Assembly (NCBI GenBank): GCA_045132235.1
Contig: JBGURX010000021.1
Coordinates: 1 to 64,000, forward strand
Direction: 5' to 3'
From: UBA1756 sp045132235
GTDB lineage: Bacteria; Bacteroidota; Bacteroidia; Bacteroidales; WCHB1-69
Length of the DNA: 64,000 nt
The translations under genes and the position numbers were made by a program. Shown here piece after piece: positions 40,957 to 49,645 of the stretch. How positions within the stretch are numbered: the first letter of the stretch is position 1; each line of letters begins with the position of its first letter. The notes under the pieces were generated by a model that had not been told where the DNA came from, ran no database searches, and saw only the letters and a list, made by a program, of their open reading frames with translations.

Positions 40957-43050
40957 ATGGAAGAAAAAGACCTTCTCCGCACGGAAAATGATGAAAATCA
41001 GCTTTCTAATGCGACTCCTGCTGCCGAAGAACCGGCGCAAGAACATGTAATTGAAGACACCACGGAACAGCAGACCGAGCCGGCTGTTGCCTCCGAAGAA
41101 ACGGCTCAAACCCCGTCTGAGGAACCTGCCGCAGAGCCCGTTCAGGAAGAACAGGCTGAACCGGCACCTGCCGAGACTCCCGCCGAAGCCCCCGCTGCTG
41201 AAGCCGAGCCCGCAGGCGCACAGGCCATCATGGACGAGATTGAAAACGCCAATGCGGAACCCGAGACCGAAGAGGAGACCGAAATCCCCGAAGAGTCGGT
41301 GGAGCAGATTGAGGCCGAGTATGCGAATCTTTCGCTCGAAGAGGCCGTGGAAGAACTTCACCGCGTGGCCGCCGATCCCGACTACAATCGCATCAAACAG
41401 CGCGTGGGCGTGCTCCGTTCCAAAATCATCGCCCTGCTGAAAGAGGAGCGCAACCAGAAGTTGGAACAGTTCCTCGCTGAAGGCGGTCAGAAAGAAAATT
41501 TCGAACCCGAAAAGAGCGACCTCGAGCGCAAGTTCGACAACGCCCTCCAGATATTCAAAAACAACAAGAACAAATTCTTAGAAAATATTGAAGCCGAAAA
41601 GCAGCGCAACCTCGAGGCCAAGAACGGCATTATCGACGAATTGCGCCAGCTGCTGGAAGACAACGAGGCCAATCCGAAAAATCTGAAAGAGCTCAACGAC
41701 AAGTTCAAAGAGCTGCAGGAGAGATGGAAAAGCGCAGGTCCCGTGCCGCAGAACGAGTCCAACAACCTGTGGCAGAACTATCATTTCTATGTGGAGAAAT
41801 TCTTCGACATCCTCCGCATGAACCGCGAGCTCAAAGACCTTGACCTGAAGAAAAACCTCGAGCAGAAAATCAAACTCTGCGAGCAGGCAGAATCATTGTT
41901 GCTGCAGGATTCTATCAAGCAGTCGTTCAAAGAGTTGCAGGACTTGCACGAAAAGTGGAAAGAAATCGGTCCTGTGCCGGAGGACAAGAAAGAGGAGCTG
42001 TGGGAGCGTTTCAAGAATGCTTCCGACCAGATCAACCAGCGCCGCCGCGAGCACTACGAGCAGATCTATGCCGAGCAGCAGAACAACTACAACGCCAAGG
42101 TGGTGCTGTGCGAGCAGGCCGAGGAGGTTACCGCCCAGCCCGCCGAAACCGCCAAGGAGTTCAACGCCATCAGCGACCAGCTCACCGAGCTGCTGAAGGT
42201 GTGGAAGACCCTCGGCGCCGCACCTCCGAAGGTGAACGAGGAGATCTGGAACCGCTTCAAAGGAACTTTGGATAAATTCTTTGAAAAGAAGAAAGAGTTC
42301 TTCGGCAAAATCAAAGACGAGCAGCAGACCAACTACAACATGAAGGTGAACCTCGCCATCCGCGCCGAGGCCATCGCCAAGCGCACCGACTGGCGCGCCG
42401 CCACCGACGAGATTCTTCAGCTCCAGAAGGAGTGGAAAGAGATTGGCGCCACCTCGCGCAAGCACTCCGAAGCCATCTGGAAACGCTTCCGCACCGCCTG
42501 CGACCAGTTCTTCGAAGCCAAATCCAACTATTTCAACAACGCACAAGAAATTGAGGCTGAAAATCTTAAAAAGAAAGAAGACCTCATCGAGCGATTGAAG
42601 AACCACGCTTTCGGCGCCGACCGCAACGAAAACCTCGAGGCCATCAAGGCTTACCAGCGCGAATGGACGGAGATTGGTTTTGTGCCCAAAAAGGAGAAAG
42701 ACCGCATCTATGCCGCCTACCGCGAAGCCCTCGACCAGCGTTTCGCCGACCTGAAGATCAGCGCGGAAGACCGCAAGCGCGACAACTACCGCAGCCGCAT
42801 CAACAACATCCTCAGCGATCCCAACGCCGACCGTCTGCTCGACAAGGAGAAACGCTTCCTGATGAACAAACTCGACCAGCTGAAGAACGACATCTCCATC
42901 TGGGAGAACAACCTCGGTTTCTTCGCCAACTCGAAGAACGCCGACCTGCTGAAAGCGGAGTTCTCGAAGAAGATCGATGCCGCCAAGCAGGAGGTGAAAG
43001 AGTTGGAGTACAAGCTCAAGATGATGAACGAGAAGCCGAAGGAGGAGTAG
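40957..43050 (+). CDS. DUF349-repeat coiled-coil protein
   Basis: 697 aa. Acidic Ala/Pro/Glu-rich N-terminus (about 1-110), then five DUF349 units spaced about 75 residues apart, each with the W-K-x-x-G-P/A...LW/IW pattern: RWKSAGPVPQNESNNLW, KWKEIGPVPEDKKEELW, VWKTLGAAPPKVNEEIW, EWKEIGATSRKHSEAIW, EWTEIGFVPKKEKDRIY. Very helical and charged. DUF349 proteins are ubiquitous in Bacteroidota and of unknown function; soluble and abundant by composition. Its stop shares a base with the next gene's GTG start. Confidence 0.9.
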   Translation: MEEKDLLRTENDENQLSNATPAAEEPAQEHVIEDTTEQQTEPAVASEETAQTPSEEPAAEPVQEEQAEPAPAETPAEAPAAEAEPAGAQAIMDEIENANAEPETEEETEIPEESVEQIEAEYANLSLEEAVEELHRVAADPDYNRIKQRVGVLRSKIIALLKEERNQKLEQFLAEGGQKENFEPEKSDLERKFDNALQIFKNNKNKFLENIEAEKQRNLEAKNGIIDELRQLLEDNEANPKNLKELNDKFKELQERWKSAGPVPQNESNNLWQNYHFYVEKFFDILRMNRELKDLDLKKNLEQKIKLCEQAESLLLQDSIKQSFKELQDLHEKWKEIGPVPEDKKEELWERFKNASDQINQRRREHYEQIYAEQQNNYNAKVVLCEQAEEVTAQPAETAKEFNAISDQLTELLKVWKTLGAAPPKVNEEIWNRFKGTLDKFFEKKKEFFGKIKDEQQTNYNMKVNLAIRAEAIAKRTDWRAATDEILQLQKEWKEIGATSRKHSEAIWKRFRTACDQFFEAKSNYFNNAQEIEAENLKKKEDLIERLKNHAFGADRNENLEAIKAYQREWTEIGFVPKKEKDRIYAAYREALDQRFADLKISAEDRKRDNYRSRINNILSDPNADRLLDKEKRFLMNKLDQLKNDISIWENNLGFFANSKNADLLKAEFSKKIDAAKQEVKELEYKLKMMNEKPKEE

Positions 43051-44243
43051 TGTTGACACCGGCCGAGCTTATCCGACAGCATCTCAACGACGACATCTAC
43101 ACGCTGTCGGCACAGGACCGTTGGCACGAACCTTACGACAAGCGCTGGCTGCTCCAGCAGATCCAGTCGCGACAGAAAGCCAAGTCGAAGCTGCCGTCAT
43201 GGTACGGCAACTTCGACTTGCTGTTTCCGCCCCCCTTGTCGGTGGAGCAGTGCTCGTCGGAACTCACCGCCGGCTACAAGGCGGCCCTCGCGCACGGCGG
43301 CTCCCTTATCGACATGACCGGCGGGATGGGCGTGGACGCCGCCGCCTTCGCCCGCCGCTGCGACACCGTCACCTTCATCGAGCGGCAGCCCGATGTGGCC
43401 GAGACCGCCCGCCACAACTTCCCCCTCCTCGGTCTCCGCAACATCGAAGTGGTTTGCGGCGACTCCACAGCGCTGCTGGCCAGCCTACCGCCCGCCGACC
43501 ACATCTACCTCGACCCCGCCCGCCGCAACGCCGGCCGCAAGGTATTCCGGCTGGAAGAGTGCGATCCCGACCTGCTGCAGCTGCTGCCCGCCTTGCGTAC
43601 CCATACCCGTCACCTGCTCGTGAAACTGTCGCCGCTCATCGACCTCACGCTGTTGCAGCGGCAGCTGCCCGGCATCACCACCCTACACATTCTGTCGGTG
43701 CGCAACGAGGTGAAGGAGGTGCTGGCGGAGGTGCGCTTCGACCTGCCGGCGGCACCCCCCGACATCGTGTGTGCCGAGCTGGCAGAACCCGCCCGCCAAG
43801 TAACTTTCAGCGAGGAAGATAGAAGCGCTGGTAGCGTGCCGCTGGCTGAAACGGTCGGCCAGTACCTGTACGAGCCGCACCCCACGGTGATGAAATCGGG
43901 CCTGATGGATGTGCTGGCGGCAAGGTTCCACCTCAGTAAGTTGCATCCCCACAGCCACTTATACACCTCCACGAAGCTGGTGTCCGACTACTTTGGACGC
44001 GTGTTTGCCGTGCAGCGTGTGTTCGGCATGGGGAAAAAGGAGTTGAAAGAGGGGTTGGATGGCCTGGCGAAAGCTAACATCACCACGCGCAACTTCCCGC
44101 TGTCGGCGGAGGAAGTGCGAAAGAAACTGAAATTGAGCGATGGCGGGGCGGTCACCCTTTTCGCCACCACAATGGGCAGCAACCAGCATGTTTTGATTCG
44201 CTGCGAGGCGGTTACTCCATCTTCAGCGACTTGTAGCCGATGA
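43050..44243 (+). CDS. THUMP-like class I SAM-dependent methyltransferase
   Basis: 397 aa. SAM-binding motif LIDMTGGMGVDAAAFA (about 86-101) and the catalytic-type motif DHIYLDPARRN (about 150-160) resemble the THUMP-like methyltransferases of Bacteroidota. No ATG fits: the start is a GTG at 43050 or TTG at 43053, a few bases after a GGAGGAG Shine-Dalgarno that is part of the upstream DUF349 reading frame. Its 3' end overlaps the convergent T9SS plug gene by 32 bp. Confidence 0.85.
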   Translation: MLTPAELIRQHLNDDIYTLSAQDRWHEPYDKRWLLQQIQSRQKAKSKLPSWYGNFDLLFPPPLSVEQCSSELTAGYKAALAHGGSLIDMTGGMGVDAAAFARRCDTVTFIERQPDVAETARHNFPLLGLRNIEVVCGDSTALLASLPPADHIYLDPARRNAGRKVFRLEECDPDLLQLLPALRTHTRHLLVKLSPLIDLTLLQRQLPGITTLHILSVRNEVKEVLAEVRFDLPAAPPDIVCAELAEPARQVTFSEEDRSAGSVPLAETVGQYLYEPHPTVMKSGLMDVLAARFHLSKLHPHSHLYTSTKLVSDYFGRVFAVQRVFGMGKKELKEGLDGLAKANITTRNFPLSAEEVRKKLKLSDGGAVTLFATTMGSNQHVLIRCEAVTPSSATCSR

Positions 44244-45477
44244 GTCGGTCGTAGGCGCCGCCGTCATCCAACAGATAAAGCAAAATTACATACTCGTTGC
44301 TGGTTTCCCAGTGGCTGCCTTCGATATAGGTCTCATCAATTCGTTGGGAGTTGTCGGGCACAAATACATATTGATAGTTGTAAAAACCCTGTTTGAGGTA
44401 AAGACTTGTCTCCCACGAGCTGATGGCGTTGTTGTACTGCATCTCCGCCTCCGGCACGATGCGCCAGTCGGTGAGCTGGCCGAACACATACACCTTGCCG
44501 CCCGTCAGCGGGTAGTCGGAGCGGAGGGTGAAGTAGGTGTGTACATACTCCTCGCGGTTCTCGCCCTCGAAATCCTCGGTTTTGTAGAAGCACCTGCCGG
44601 CGGCGGTGGTTCCCGACACGTAGGGACCGAAAGGCCGCGCCATATCCTCCAGCACGTAGGCCACGTTGCGGCCGCGTTCCAGTCCGCACGACACGATGCG
44701 GGTGCCGTTGTATTTCAGACTTTTGAGGTCAAAGGTGCGGAACTCGGAGCCGCCGTTGAACACGTTGCTGTTGTCGTCGTAGTCAAAGCTGTATTCGCCG
44801 GGCTTGCCGGAACGGTAGCGGAGGCCCATGATGGCATTGTCCCACCGGCCGTTCTGCACGATGGTGGCGTGGAGGTGTTGCGACGGGTTGCGGACGTTCC
44901 AGCTGCCCGTGTTGGCTACGAAGTCCACCTCCTGCTTCTCGTACATCACATTCACGTCGGAGGCGCGGTGCACCGAGGCGGTAATGCCTGCCTGCAGCGG
45001 CTCTATCACCATGAAACGGCGGGTGAGGACGGGATGGTCGGGCTCGTCTTCATATACATATAGAATATAGTTGCCCGACCGCGCGATGCGCATCAGCTCG
45101 CCCGGAAACTGGAGCTTATAGTGCACATAGTACTGCAGCGTGTTCATCGAGTAGCTGTATTCCGTGATCTCATCTTCCTGAAAACCATCTAAATACTCAA
45201 TCTGGTTCATGCCGTCGAGTTGCCAGTCGTGCGTGCAGTGGATGAAGGTGTATTTGAAATAGCGCGGTTCGCCCTTCAGGTCGTCGAAGGTGAGGGTGAG
45301 GGGATCGCCGCCCCGCAGTGTCATCACGGGGAAGCCTATCTGGTAATCGCCGCTGTAGAGCTGCACGCTGCTGATGTCGTCGGCATACACCATGTCGGTG
45401 AGCTGGATGGCGCTGAAATCCTGCGCCCGCAGCAGCGTGGCCGAAAGGAGCAGGACGAGGATGACGATTCTTTTCAT
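44212..45477 (-). CDS. Type IX secretion system plug protein (DUF5103)
   Basis: 421 aa with signal peptide (MKRIVILVLLLSATLLRAQ). Regular beta-rich Ig-like repeat segments match the DUF5103/PF17116 family: LYSGDYQIGFPVMTLRGGDP, FIHCTHDWQLDGMNQIEYLD, LTRRFMVIEPLQAG. The structurally characterised Plug protein of the SprA/Sov translocon belongs here; it blocks the outer-membrane T9SS channel when idle. Together with the C10 peptidase's sorting domain this shows T9SS is in use. Convergent overlap of 32 bp with the methyltransferase gene. Confidence 0.85.
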   Translation of the reverse strand: MKRIVILVLLLSATLLRAQDFSAIQLTDMVYADDISSVQLYSGDYQIGFPVMTLRGGDPLTLTFDDLKGEPRYFKYTFIHCTHDWQLDGMNQIEYLDGFQEDEITEYSYSMNTLQYYVHYKLQFPGELMRIARSGNYILYVYEDEPDHPVLTRRFMVIEPLQAGITASVHRASDVNVMYEKQEVDFVANTGSWNVRNPSQHLHATIVQNGRWDNAIMGLRYRSGKPGEYSFDYDDNSNVFNGGSEFRTFDLKSLKYNGTRIVSCGLERGRNVAYVLEDMARPFGPYVSGTTAAGRCFYKTEDFEGENREEYVHTYFTLRSDYPLTGGKVYVFGQLTDWRIVPEAEMQYNNAISSWETSLYLKQGFYNYQYVFVPDNSQRIDETYIEGSHWETSNEYVILLYLLDDGGAYDRLIGYKSLKME

Positions 45478-45500
45478 AGTCTATATGGTAAATGGTTTGA

Positions 45501-46727
45501 TTACTCAAACCGGATGGCATTCACCGGCGTGATGCGCTTCGAGACGAAGGTGGCGGGAATGAGCAGCACCAACAGACAGATGACCAGCAGCACCACGTTG
45601 ACAGTAATCAGGAAAACCCAGTCGAAGGAGATGGGCACGAACGGCACATAGTAGGAGTGCTCGTCGAGTTTGATAAGATGGAAATATTTCTGTAATAAAC
45701 AGATACCGAACCCCACCACATTGCCGATGAGCATTCCCAACAGTATCATGCGCAGTCCCAGGCGGATGAACACCCCGCGCACGTCGGTGGTGGTCATGCC
45801 CATGGTTTTGAGGATGCCGATGGTGGGCGTGCGCTCCAGAATGATGATGAAGCAGGTGGAAATAAGCGTGATCATGCAGACGAGGATGGTGATGGTGAGC
45901 AGCACCATCACGTTGGTGTCGAACAGGTCGGTCCATTCGAAGATGGCGGGATAGAGCTGCTTGATGGTATGCGCCTGCAGGTCGTAGCCGATGTGCTGGT
46001 GCACATACTCGCCCACCTCGTCGAGCTTGTCGTAGTCGTTAATCAGGATTTCCACGCAGCCCACCTGATTCGTCTCCCAGCCGTTGATTTTCTGCACATG
46101 ACGGAGGTCGCCAATCACATAGTGGTCGTCGTACTCGGGCATGCCGGTGCTATAGATGCCGCTGACGCGGAAGGCGCGGTCGAATTTCTTGCCGTCGTTC
46201 CAGAAATAGCCAAACACCTTGTCGCCCACCTTCAGTTTCAGGCGGTCGGCGATGCTGCGCGACACCAATATGCCTTTGGTGACGGTGTCGCCCGCAAGTT
46301 CCAGTGGCTTTCCTTCAACCAGATTCCGTTGGAACGCCTTCCAGTCGAAGGAGGCATCAATGCCTTTCAGCACGATGCCTTCCACCTGCTCGTCGCTTTT
46401 GAGCACTCCGCACTTGGTGGCCGCATACTGGATGTGCGCCACGTCGGGATTGCCGTGCAGCTCCTTTAGCAGGGCGGCATCCTTTGTGATGGGATGCACG
46501 TCGTAGCTGGGGTTGTTTTCGTAGTAGGTGATGCGGATGTGCGAGCCCATGTCAATCACCTTCTGCTCAATCACTTGGCGGTAGCCTGTGGAGATGGAGA
46601 CGGCGGCGATGATGATGATCAAACAGATCGCGATGCCCGCCACCGAGAGCCGCACGATGGGGCGTGTCTGGCTTCCCTGCGACGATTTCAGCAGGCGGCG
46701 CGATAGCAACTGTTTGACGGATTGCAT
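45501..46727 (-). CDS. FtsX/LolC-type ABC transporter permease
   Basis: 408 aa. N-terminal TM (about 28-48), a periplasmic MacB core domain (about 50-265), then three C-terminal TM segments (VLLTITILVCMITLISTCFI; LGMLIGNVVGFGICLL; VFLITVNVVLLVICLLVLLI). Architecture of LolC/E-like lipoprotein-releasing permeases. Its stop is 23 bp upstream of the plug gene on the same strand; no ATPase gene is adjacent. Confidence 0.85.
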   Translation of the reverse strand: MQSVKQLLSRRLLKSSQGSQTRPIVRLSVAGIAICLIIIIAAVSISTGYRQVIEQKVIDMGSHIRITYYENNPSYDVHPITKDAALLKELHGNPDVAHIQYAATKCGVLKSDEQVEGIVLKGIDASFDWKAFQRNLVEGKPLELAGDTVTKGILVSRSIADRLKLKVGDKVFGYFWNDGKKFDRAFRVSGIYSTGMPEYDDHYVIGDLRHVQKINGWETNQVGCVEILINDYDKLDEVGEYVHQHIGYDLQAHTIKQLYPAIFEWTDLFDTNVMVLLTITILVCMITLISTCFIIILERTPTIGILKTMGMTTTDVRGVFIRLGLRMILLGMLIGNVVGFGICLLQKYFHLIKLDEHSYYVPFVPISFDWVFLITVNVVLLVICLLVLLIPATFVSKRITPVNAIRFE

Positions 46728-46732
46728 TTTAT

Positions 46733-47308
46733 TTAGAATTTATAATTCACTCCCACTTTGACTTCCATGATGGAATAAACGTTCAGTTCATCATAGACGG
46801 GAAATAGGAAAAGTCCGTACATAGACCAGTGGTCGGTGATATCCTGCTTGTAGCCGGCACCCACGAGCACGCCGTTGGTGTTCTCGCGCCCGTCGGCACC
46901 GCCCGGGAAACTGAGCCATTCGTACTCGGCGTGCAGCACCAGCCGTTTCCAAATATAGCCCTCCACGAAGGCGCGCGCCCCGAAGATGTGCGTGAAATAT
47001 TTGATGCCGTCGTAGCTTTTGTAGTAGCTAAGATGGTAGGTGCCGCCGATGCCCACGCAGATGAAGTCGATGCCGGGACAGATGCCGAAATGGGGCGAAA
47101 TCTGCATGTTGAGCTGCGAATAGCTGACACCGAAACCCACGTTACCGCCCACCACGAACTTCACCTTCCGTTCGGCAAGGGGACTGTTGTCGCGTGCCAT
47201 GAGACTTTTGGGCAGCGGCACATTCTCCACATCCGTCTGCGCTACCACATCGCCGGCGGTCAACACCAGCAGCAACAGGAGGCTGAAACAATAGCTTAGT
47301 TTTTTGTT
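46733..47308 (-). CDS. Putative outer-membrane beta-barrel protein
   Basis: 191 aa from the ATG at 47308 (MNKKLSYCFSLLLLLVLTAG signal peptide); an ATG 21 bp upstream would overlap the next gene. The mature part has alternating aromatic strands (FVVGGNVGFGVSYSQLNMQI; RLVLHAEYEWLSFPGG) and ends on VGVNYKF, with C-terminal Phe as in outer-membrane barrels. Substrate unknown. Same strand as the Pro-rich gene, 13 bp apart, and 5 bp before the permease. Confidence 0.7.
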   Translation of the reverse strand, partial: NKKLSYCFSLLLLLVLTAGDVVAQTDVENVPLPKSLMARDNSPLAERKVKFVVGGNVGFGVSYSQLNMQISPHFGICPGIDFICVGIGGTYHLSYYKSYDGIKYFTHIFGARAFVEGYIWKRLVLHAEYEWLSFPGGADGRENTNGVLVGAGYKQDITDHWSMYGLFLFPVYDELNVYSIMEVKVGVNYKF

Positions 47309-47321
47309 CATTATCAATGGT

Positions 47322-48248
47322 TTACACAAATTTCCGTCTTACCAGATCACAGAGGGAGAGGTAGGCCGAGGAGTCAATGTCCCACGCGTAGTATTTTTTC
47401 AGCATGTCGATGGTCTGGAAAGCCTCGTCGATATTTTCGCACATATTCAGTTTCTGGATGGCTTTGCCGAAGTCCTCGCCTTTGCCTTTGAAGAGTTCTT
47501 TGATGTATAAGAATTTGTCGTTCAGTGAGATGGCTTTTGAAAGGTCGTCGATGTGGCCGTGTTGGAACTTGGAAGCCAGGGAGTTGTCCTCTTGTCCGAG
47601 CAGGTCGTTGAGCGAGCGTTTGGGTTGCGGGGCAGGGGCGGGTTCTTCGGCAAACAGCTGGGGCTCGGGACGGGGTGCCGGTGCCGGATGGGGTTCAGCC
47701 ACGCGGACCGGTTCGGAAGCCGGTACCGGCTTGGGAGTCGGGGCGGGTTCGGGCTCCGCAGCAGGTTCTGCAACATCAAGGAAGGAGATGATATCGGGAA
47801 TCGGTTCGGGAACGGGCTCCGGTTCTGTCACTTTAACGGGTTCGGGTTCTGCCACTCTGACCGGTTCAATGACCGGCTGAGGCTTGGCGACGGGAGCAGG
47901 TTGCGGTTCGGGCGCTGCCACTTTAACAGGTTCGGGTTGCACTTCGCGTACGGGTTCCGGAGCGGGTGTGGGTTGGGGAGCAACCATGCGGACCGGTTCC
48001 GGTTTCGGTTCAGTTTTGATTTCGCGTACAGGCTCCGGCTCGGGTTCTGCCACGGGGGCGGGTTCGGAAGTGGGAGCGGGCATGTCGGCACCCTGCAGCA
48101 CGGCCATGTAGGCGTCGCGGAGCAGTTGCAGGGTCAGGTCGCGCTCAATAGGGGAGATGGGGAGATGGTTTTCGGCGATAAGTGCCAACTTATGAGCGAT
48201 TTGCGCTAAATCCTCATAAAATTTTGCATTTTGTTCAAAATTATTCAT
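47322..48248 (-). CDS. Bacteroidota protein with Pro/Glu repeat linker and conserved C-terminal domain
   Basis: 308 aa without signal peptide or TM. Short helical N-terminus (about 1-55), then about 150 residues built from repeats of EPVR-V/A-x-EP, PEPVKV and similar, then a conserved C-terminus (LGQEDNSLASKFQHGHIDDL, SKAISLNDKFLYIKELFKGK, LRRKFV at the end) found in many Bacteroidota proteins beside other housekeeping genes. The repeat region is likely a flexible spacer. Function unknown. Precedes the barrel gene and permease on the same strand. Confidence 0.7.
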   Translation of the reverse strand: MNNFEQNAKFYEDLAQIAHKLALIAENHLPISPIERDLTLQLLRDAYMAVLQGADMPAPTSEPAPVAEPEPEPVREIKTEPKPEPVRMVAPQPTPAPEPVREVQPEPVKVAAPEPQPAPVAKPQPVIEPVRVAEPEPVKVTEPEPVPEPIPDIISFLDVAEPAAEPEPAPTPKPVPASEPVRVAEPHPAPAPRPEPQLFAEEPAPAPQPKRSLNDLLGQEDNSLASKFQHGHIDDLSKAISLNDKFLYIKELFKGKGEDFGKAIQKLNMCENIDEAFQTIDMLKKYYAWDIDSSAYLSLCDLVRRKFV

Positions 48249-48280
48249 GTTGAAAGTGGCTAATGGTATTAAAGTTTTTA

Positions 48281-48288
48281 TAAATTTG
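48281..48288 (+). promoter_or_regulatory. -7 promoter element for tdk
   Basis: TAAATTTG followed by C, 56 bp before the ATG at 48344. Confidence 0.5.
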
Positions 48289-48343
48289 CGTTCGCAAAAA
48301 AAGCGGCCAAAATTACAATTTTTTTTTCAATAATTTCATCAAA

Positions 48344-48943
48344 ATGTATAGGGAAACAAAAGTTAATCGCAATATCAACAGAGGTTGGATTGAAGTGGTG
48401 TGCGGGTCGATGTTTTCGGGAAAAACGGAGGAATTGCTGCGACGTATCAAGCGTGCGAACTTCGCCAACCAGAAAATCGAACTTTTCAAACCCGCCATTG
48501 ATGTCCGCTACGATGAGGAGGAGGTGGTGTCGCACGACTCCAATTCCATGATTTCGACGCCAGTGCACAACTCGGCTGAAATTCTCCTGTACGTGAATAT
48601 CGAAGAGGTGGAGGTGGTGGGCATCGACGAGGTGCAGTTTTTCGACGACGGCATTGTGGAAGTGTGTAATAAACTCGCTGACAGTGGAATACGAGTCATT
48701 GTGGCAGGTTTGGATATGGATTATTTGGGAAAGCCTTTCGCCTGTATGCCGAAACTGATGGCCATTGCCGAGTATGTGACCAAGACGCACGCCATCTGTG
48801 TGAAATGTGGTGAGCAGGCGCAGTTCTCGCACCGCTTGGTGGCCAACTCGCAGCAGGTGCTGCTGGGCGAAAAAGACAGCTACGAGCCGCTGTGCCGCCA
48901 CTGTTACAACGAGGTGATGGAGGCAGAGAAGCGGGAACGCTAA
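48344..48943 (+). CDS. tdk: Thymidine kinase
   Basis: Type II thymidine kinase. 199 aa. P-loop GSMFSGKTEELLRR near residue 22, VGIDEVQFFDDGIVEV, the FACMPKLMAIAEYVTK segment, and the structural zinc Cys pairs CVKCGEQ and CRHCYNE. Salvages thymidine into dTMP. Monocistronic. Confidence 0.95.
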   Translation: MYRETKVNRNINRGWIEVVCGSMFSGKTEELLRRIKRANFANQKIELFKPAIDVRYDEEEVVSHDSNSMISTPVHNSAEILLYVNIEEVEVVGIDEVQFFDDGIVEVCNKLADSGIRVIVAGLDMDYLGKPFACMPKLMAIAEYVTKTHAICVKCGEQAQFSHRLVANSQQVLLGEKDSYEPLCRHCYNEVMEAEKRER

Positions 48944-48984
48944 AACATTTTCTTGTAAAATTTCACCAATTCAAAAAAATCTTG

Positions 48985-48992
48985 TATCTTTG
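48985..48992 (+). promoter_or_regulatory. -7 promoter element for the small lipoprotein pair
   Basis: TATCTTTG followed by C, 42 bp before the ATG at 49034. Confidence 0.6.
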
Positions 48993-49033
48993 CCGCGCAA
49001 ATTGTGTATTATACCTAAATTAAAATACAAGCT

Positions 49034-49258
49034 ATGAAAAAATGCCTTGTAAGTGCCGCTATCCTGCTTTTCGCGGCCGTTCTGTTTTCCTCCTGCGAGA
49101 AAAACTGCATGTGCAAAACCACCCGCGTCACCGCCACCACCAACGATTCCCGCACCGATGACATGGGCAAGATGACGGAAAAGAAGTGCCTTGAATACAA
49201 CGGCACCGTCAACGATGGGGAAGGCGTGGTGCGCACCATCGATTGCCATCTGGACTAA
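49034..49258 (+). CDS. Small Cys-rich lipoprotein (copy 1)
   Basis: 74 aa. Signal with lipobox FSSC (Cys about 20), then EKNCMCK and a short domain ending EYNGTVNDGEGVVRTIDCHL. The next gene encodes a related protein with the same lipobox-then-CxC layout (SCQKECVCK). Function unknown; the pair looks like a tandem duplication. Confidence 0.65.
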   Translation: MKKCLVSAAILLFAAVLFSSCEKNCMCKTTRVTATTNDSRTDDMGKMTEKKCLEYNGTVNDGEGVVRTIDCHLD

Positions 49259-49293
49259 CAAATTGTAAATTAAAAACTTAAATATTGTATAAC

Positions 49294-49587
49294 ATGAAAA
49301 AAATTCTTTGTATTTGCTTTGCTTTGGCTTTCGTTGTTTCAATGATTTCATGCCAAAAAGAGTGTGTTTGCAAAAAGAGCGTCAGCCAGCTGGAGACCTC
49401 CGACACCACCACCGTGGTGGACAGCACCACCACCACCACCACCGACAATTCCGCCACCATGGATTCCATCATGCTGAATGCCGGTCACATCTACGACAAG
49501 CGCGAGTGTGAATACCTGAACCTCGCCGACACCACCGTCAACACCGTGACCACGCTCACCTGCACGATGCAGAAGAAAGAGAAATAA
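49294..49587 (+). CDS. Small Cys-rich lipoprotein (copy 2)
   Basis: 97 aa from the ATG at 49294 (MKKILCICFALAFVVSMISC lipobox); an ATG 9 bp upstream is alternative. SCQKECVCKKSV mirrors copy 1, and the late RECEYLN/TLTC segment aligns with copy 1's KKCLEYN/IDC. An insertion of a Thr-rich stretch coded by ACC repeats (about 49420-49445) separates the halves. Exported, lipid-anchored, unknown role; 35 bp after copy 1. Confidence 0.65.
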   Translation: MKKILCICFALAFVVSMISCQKECVCKKSVSQLETSDTTTVVDSTTTTTTDNSATMDSIMLNAGHIYDKRECEYLNLADTTVNTVTTLTCTMQKKEK

Positions 49588-49604
49588 AATTCGCGAACCC
49601 GTAT

Positions 49605-49636
49605 AAAGGCCGTCTGCTTCAGATGGCCTTTTTTTT
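49605..49636 (+). terminator. Terminator of the lipoprotein pair
   Basis: AAAGGCC-g-TCTG-cttc-AGA-t-GGCCTTTTTTTT. It precedes the DUF5063 gene by about 10 bp. Confidence 0.8.
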
Positions 49637-49645
49637 CATATTGCC

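Noticed and set aside
42663..43049. 5' extension of the THUMP-like methyltransferase
   Set aside because: It overlaps the DUF349 gene in another frame and carries no family sequence; the gene starts at GTG 43050 or TTG 43053.
41893..43059. 388-aa minus-strand reading frame
   Set aside because: Antisense to the DUF349 repeat gene; leucine/valine-rich as expected for the reverse of Glu/Lys-rich helices.
47630..48080. Tandem DNA repeat of mobile origin in the Pro/Glu region
   Set aside because: The repeats are imperfect at DNA level and read as a coding repeat of EPVR-type units, so they are part of the gene.
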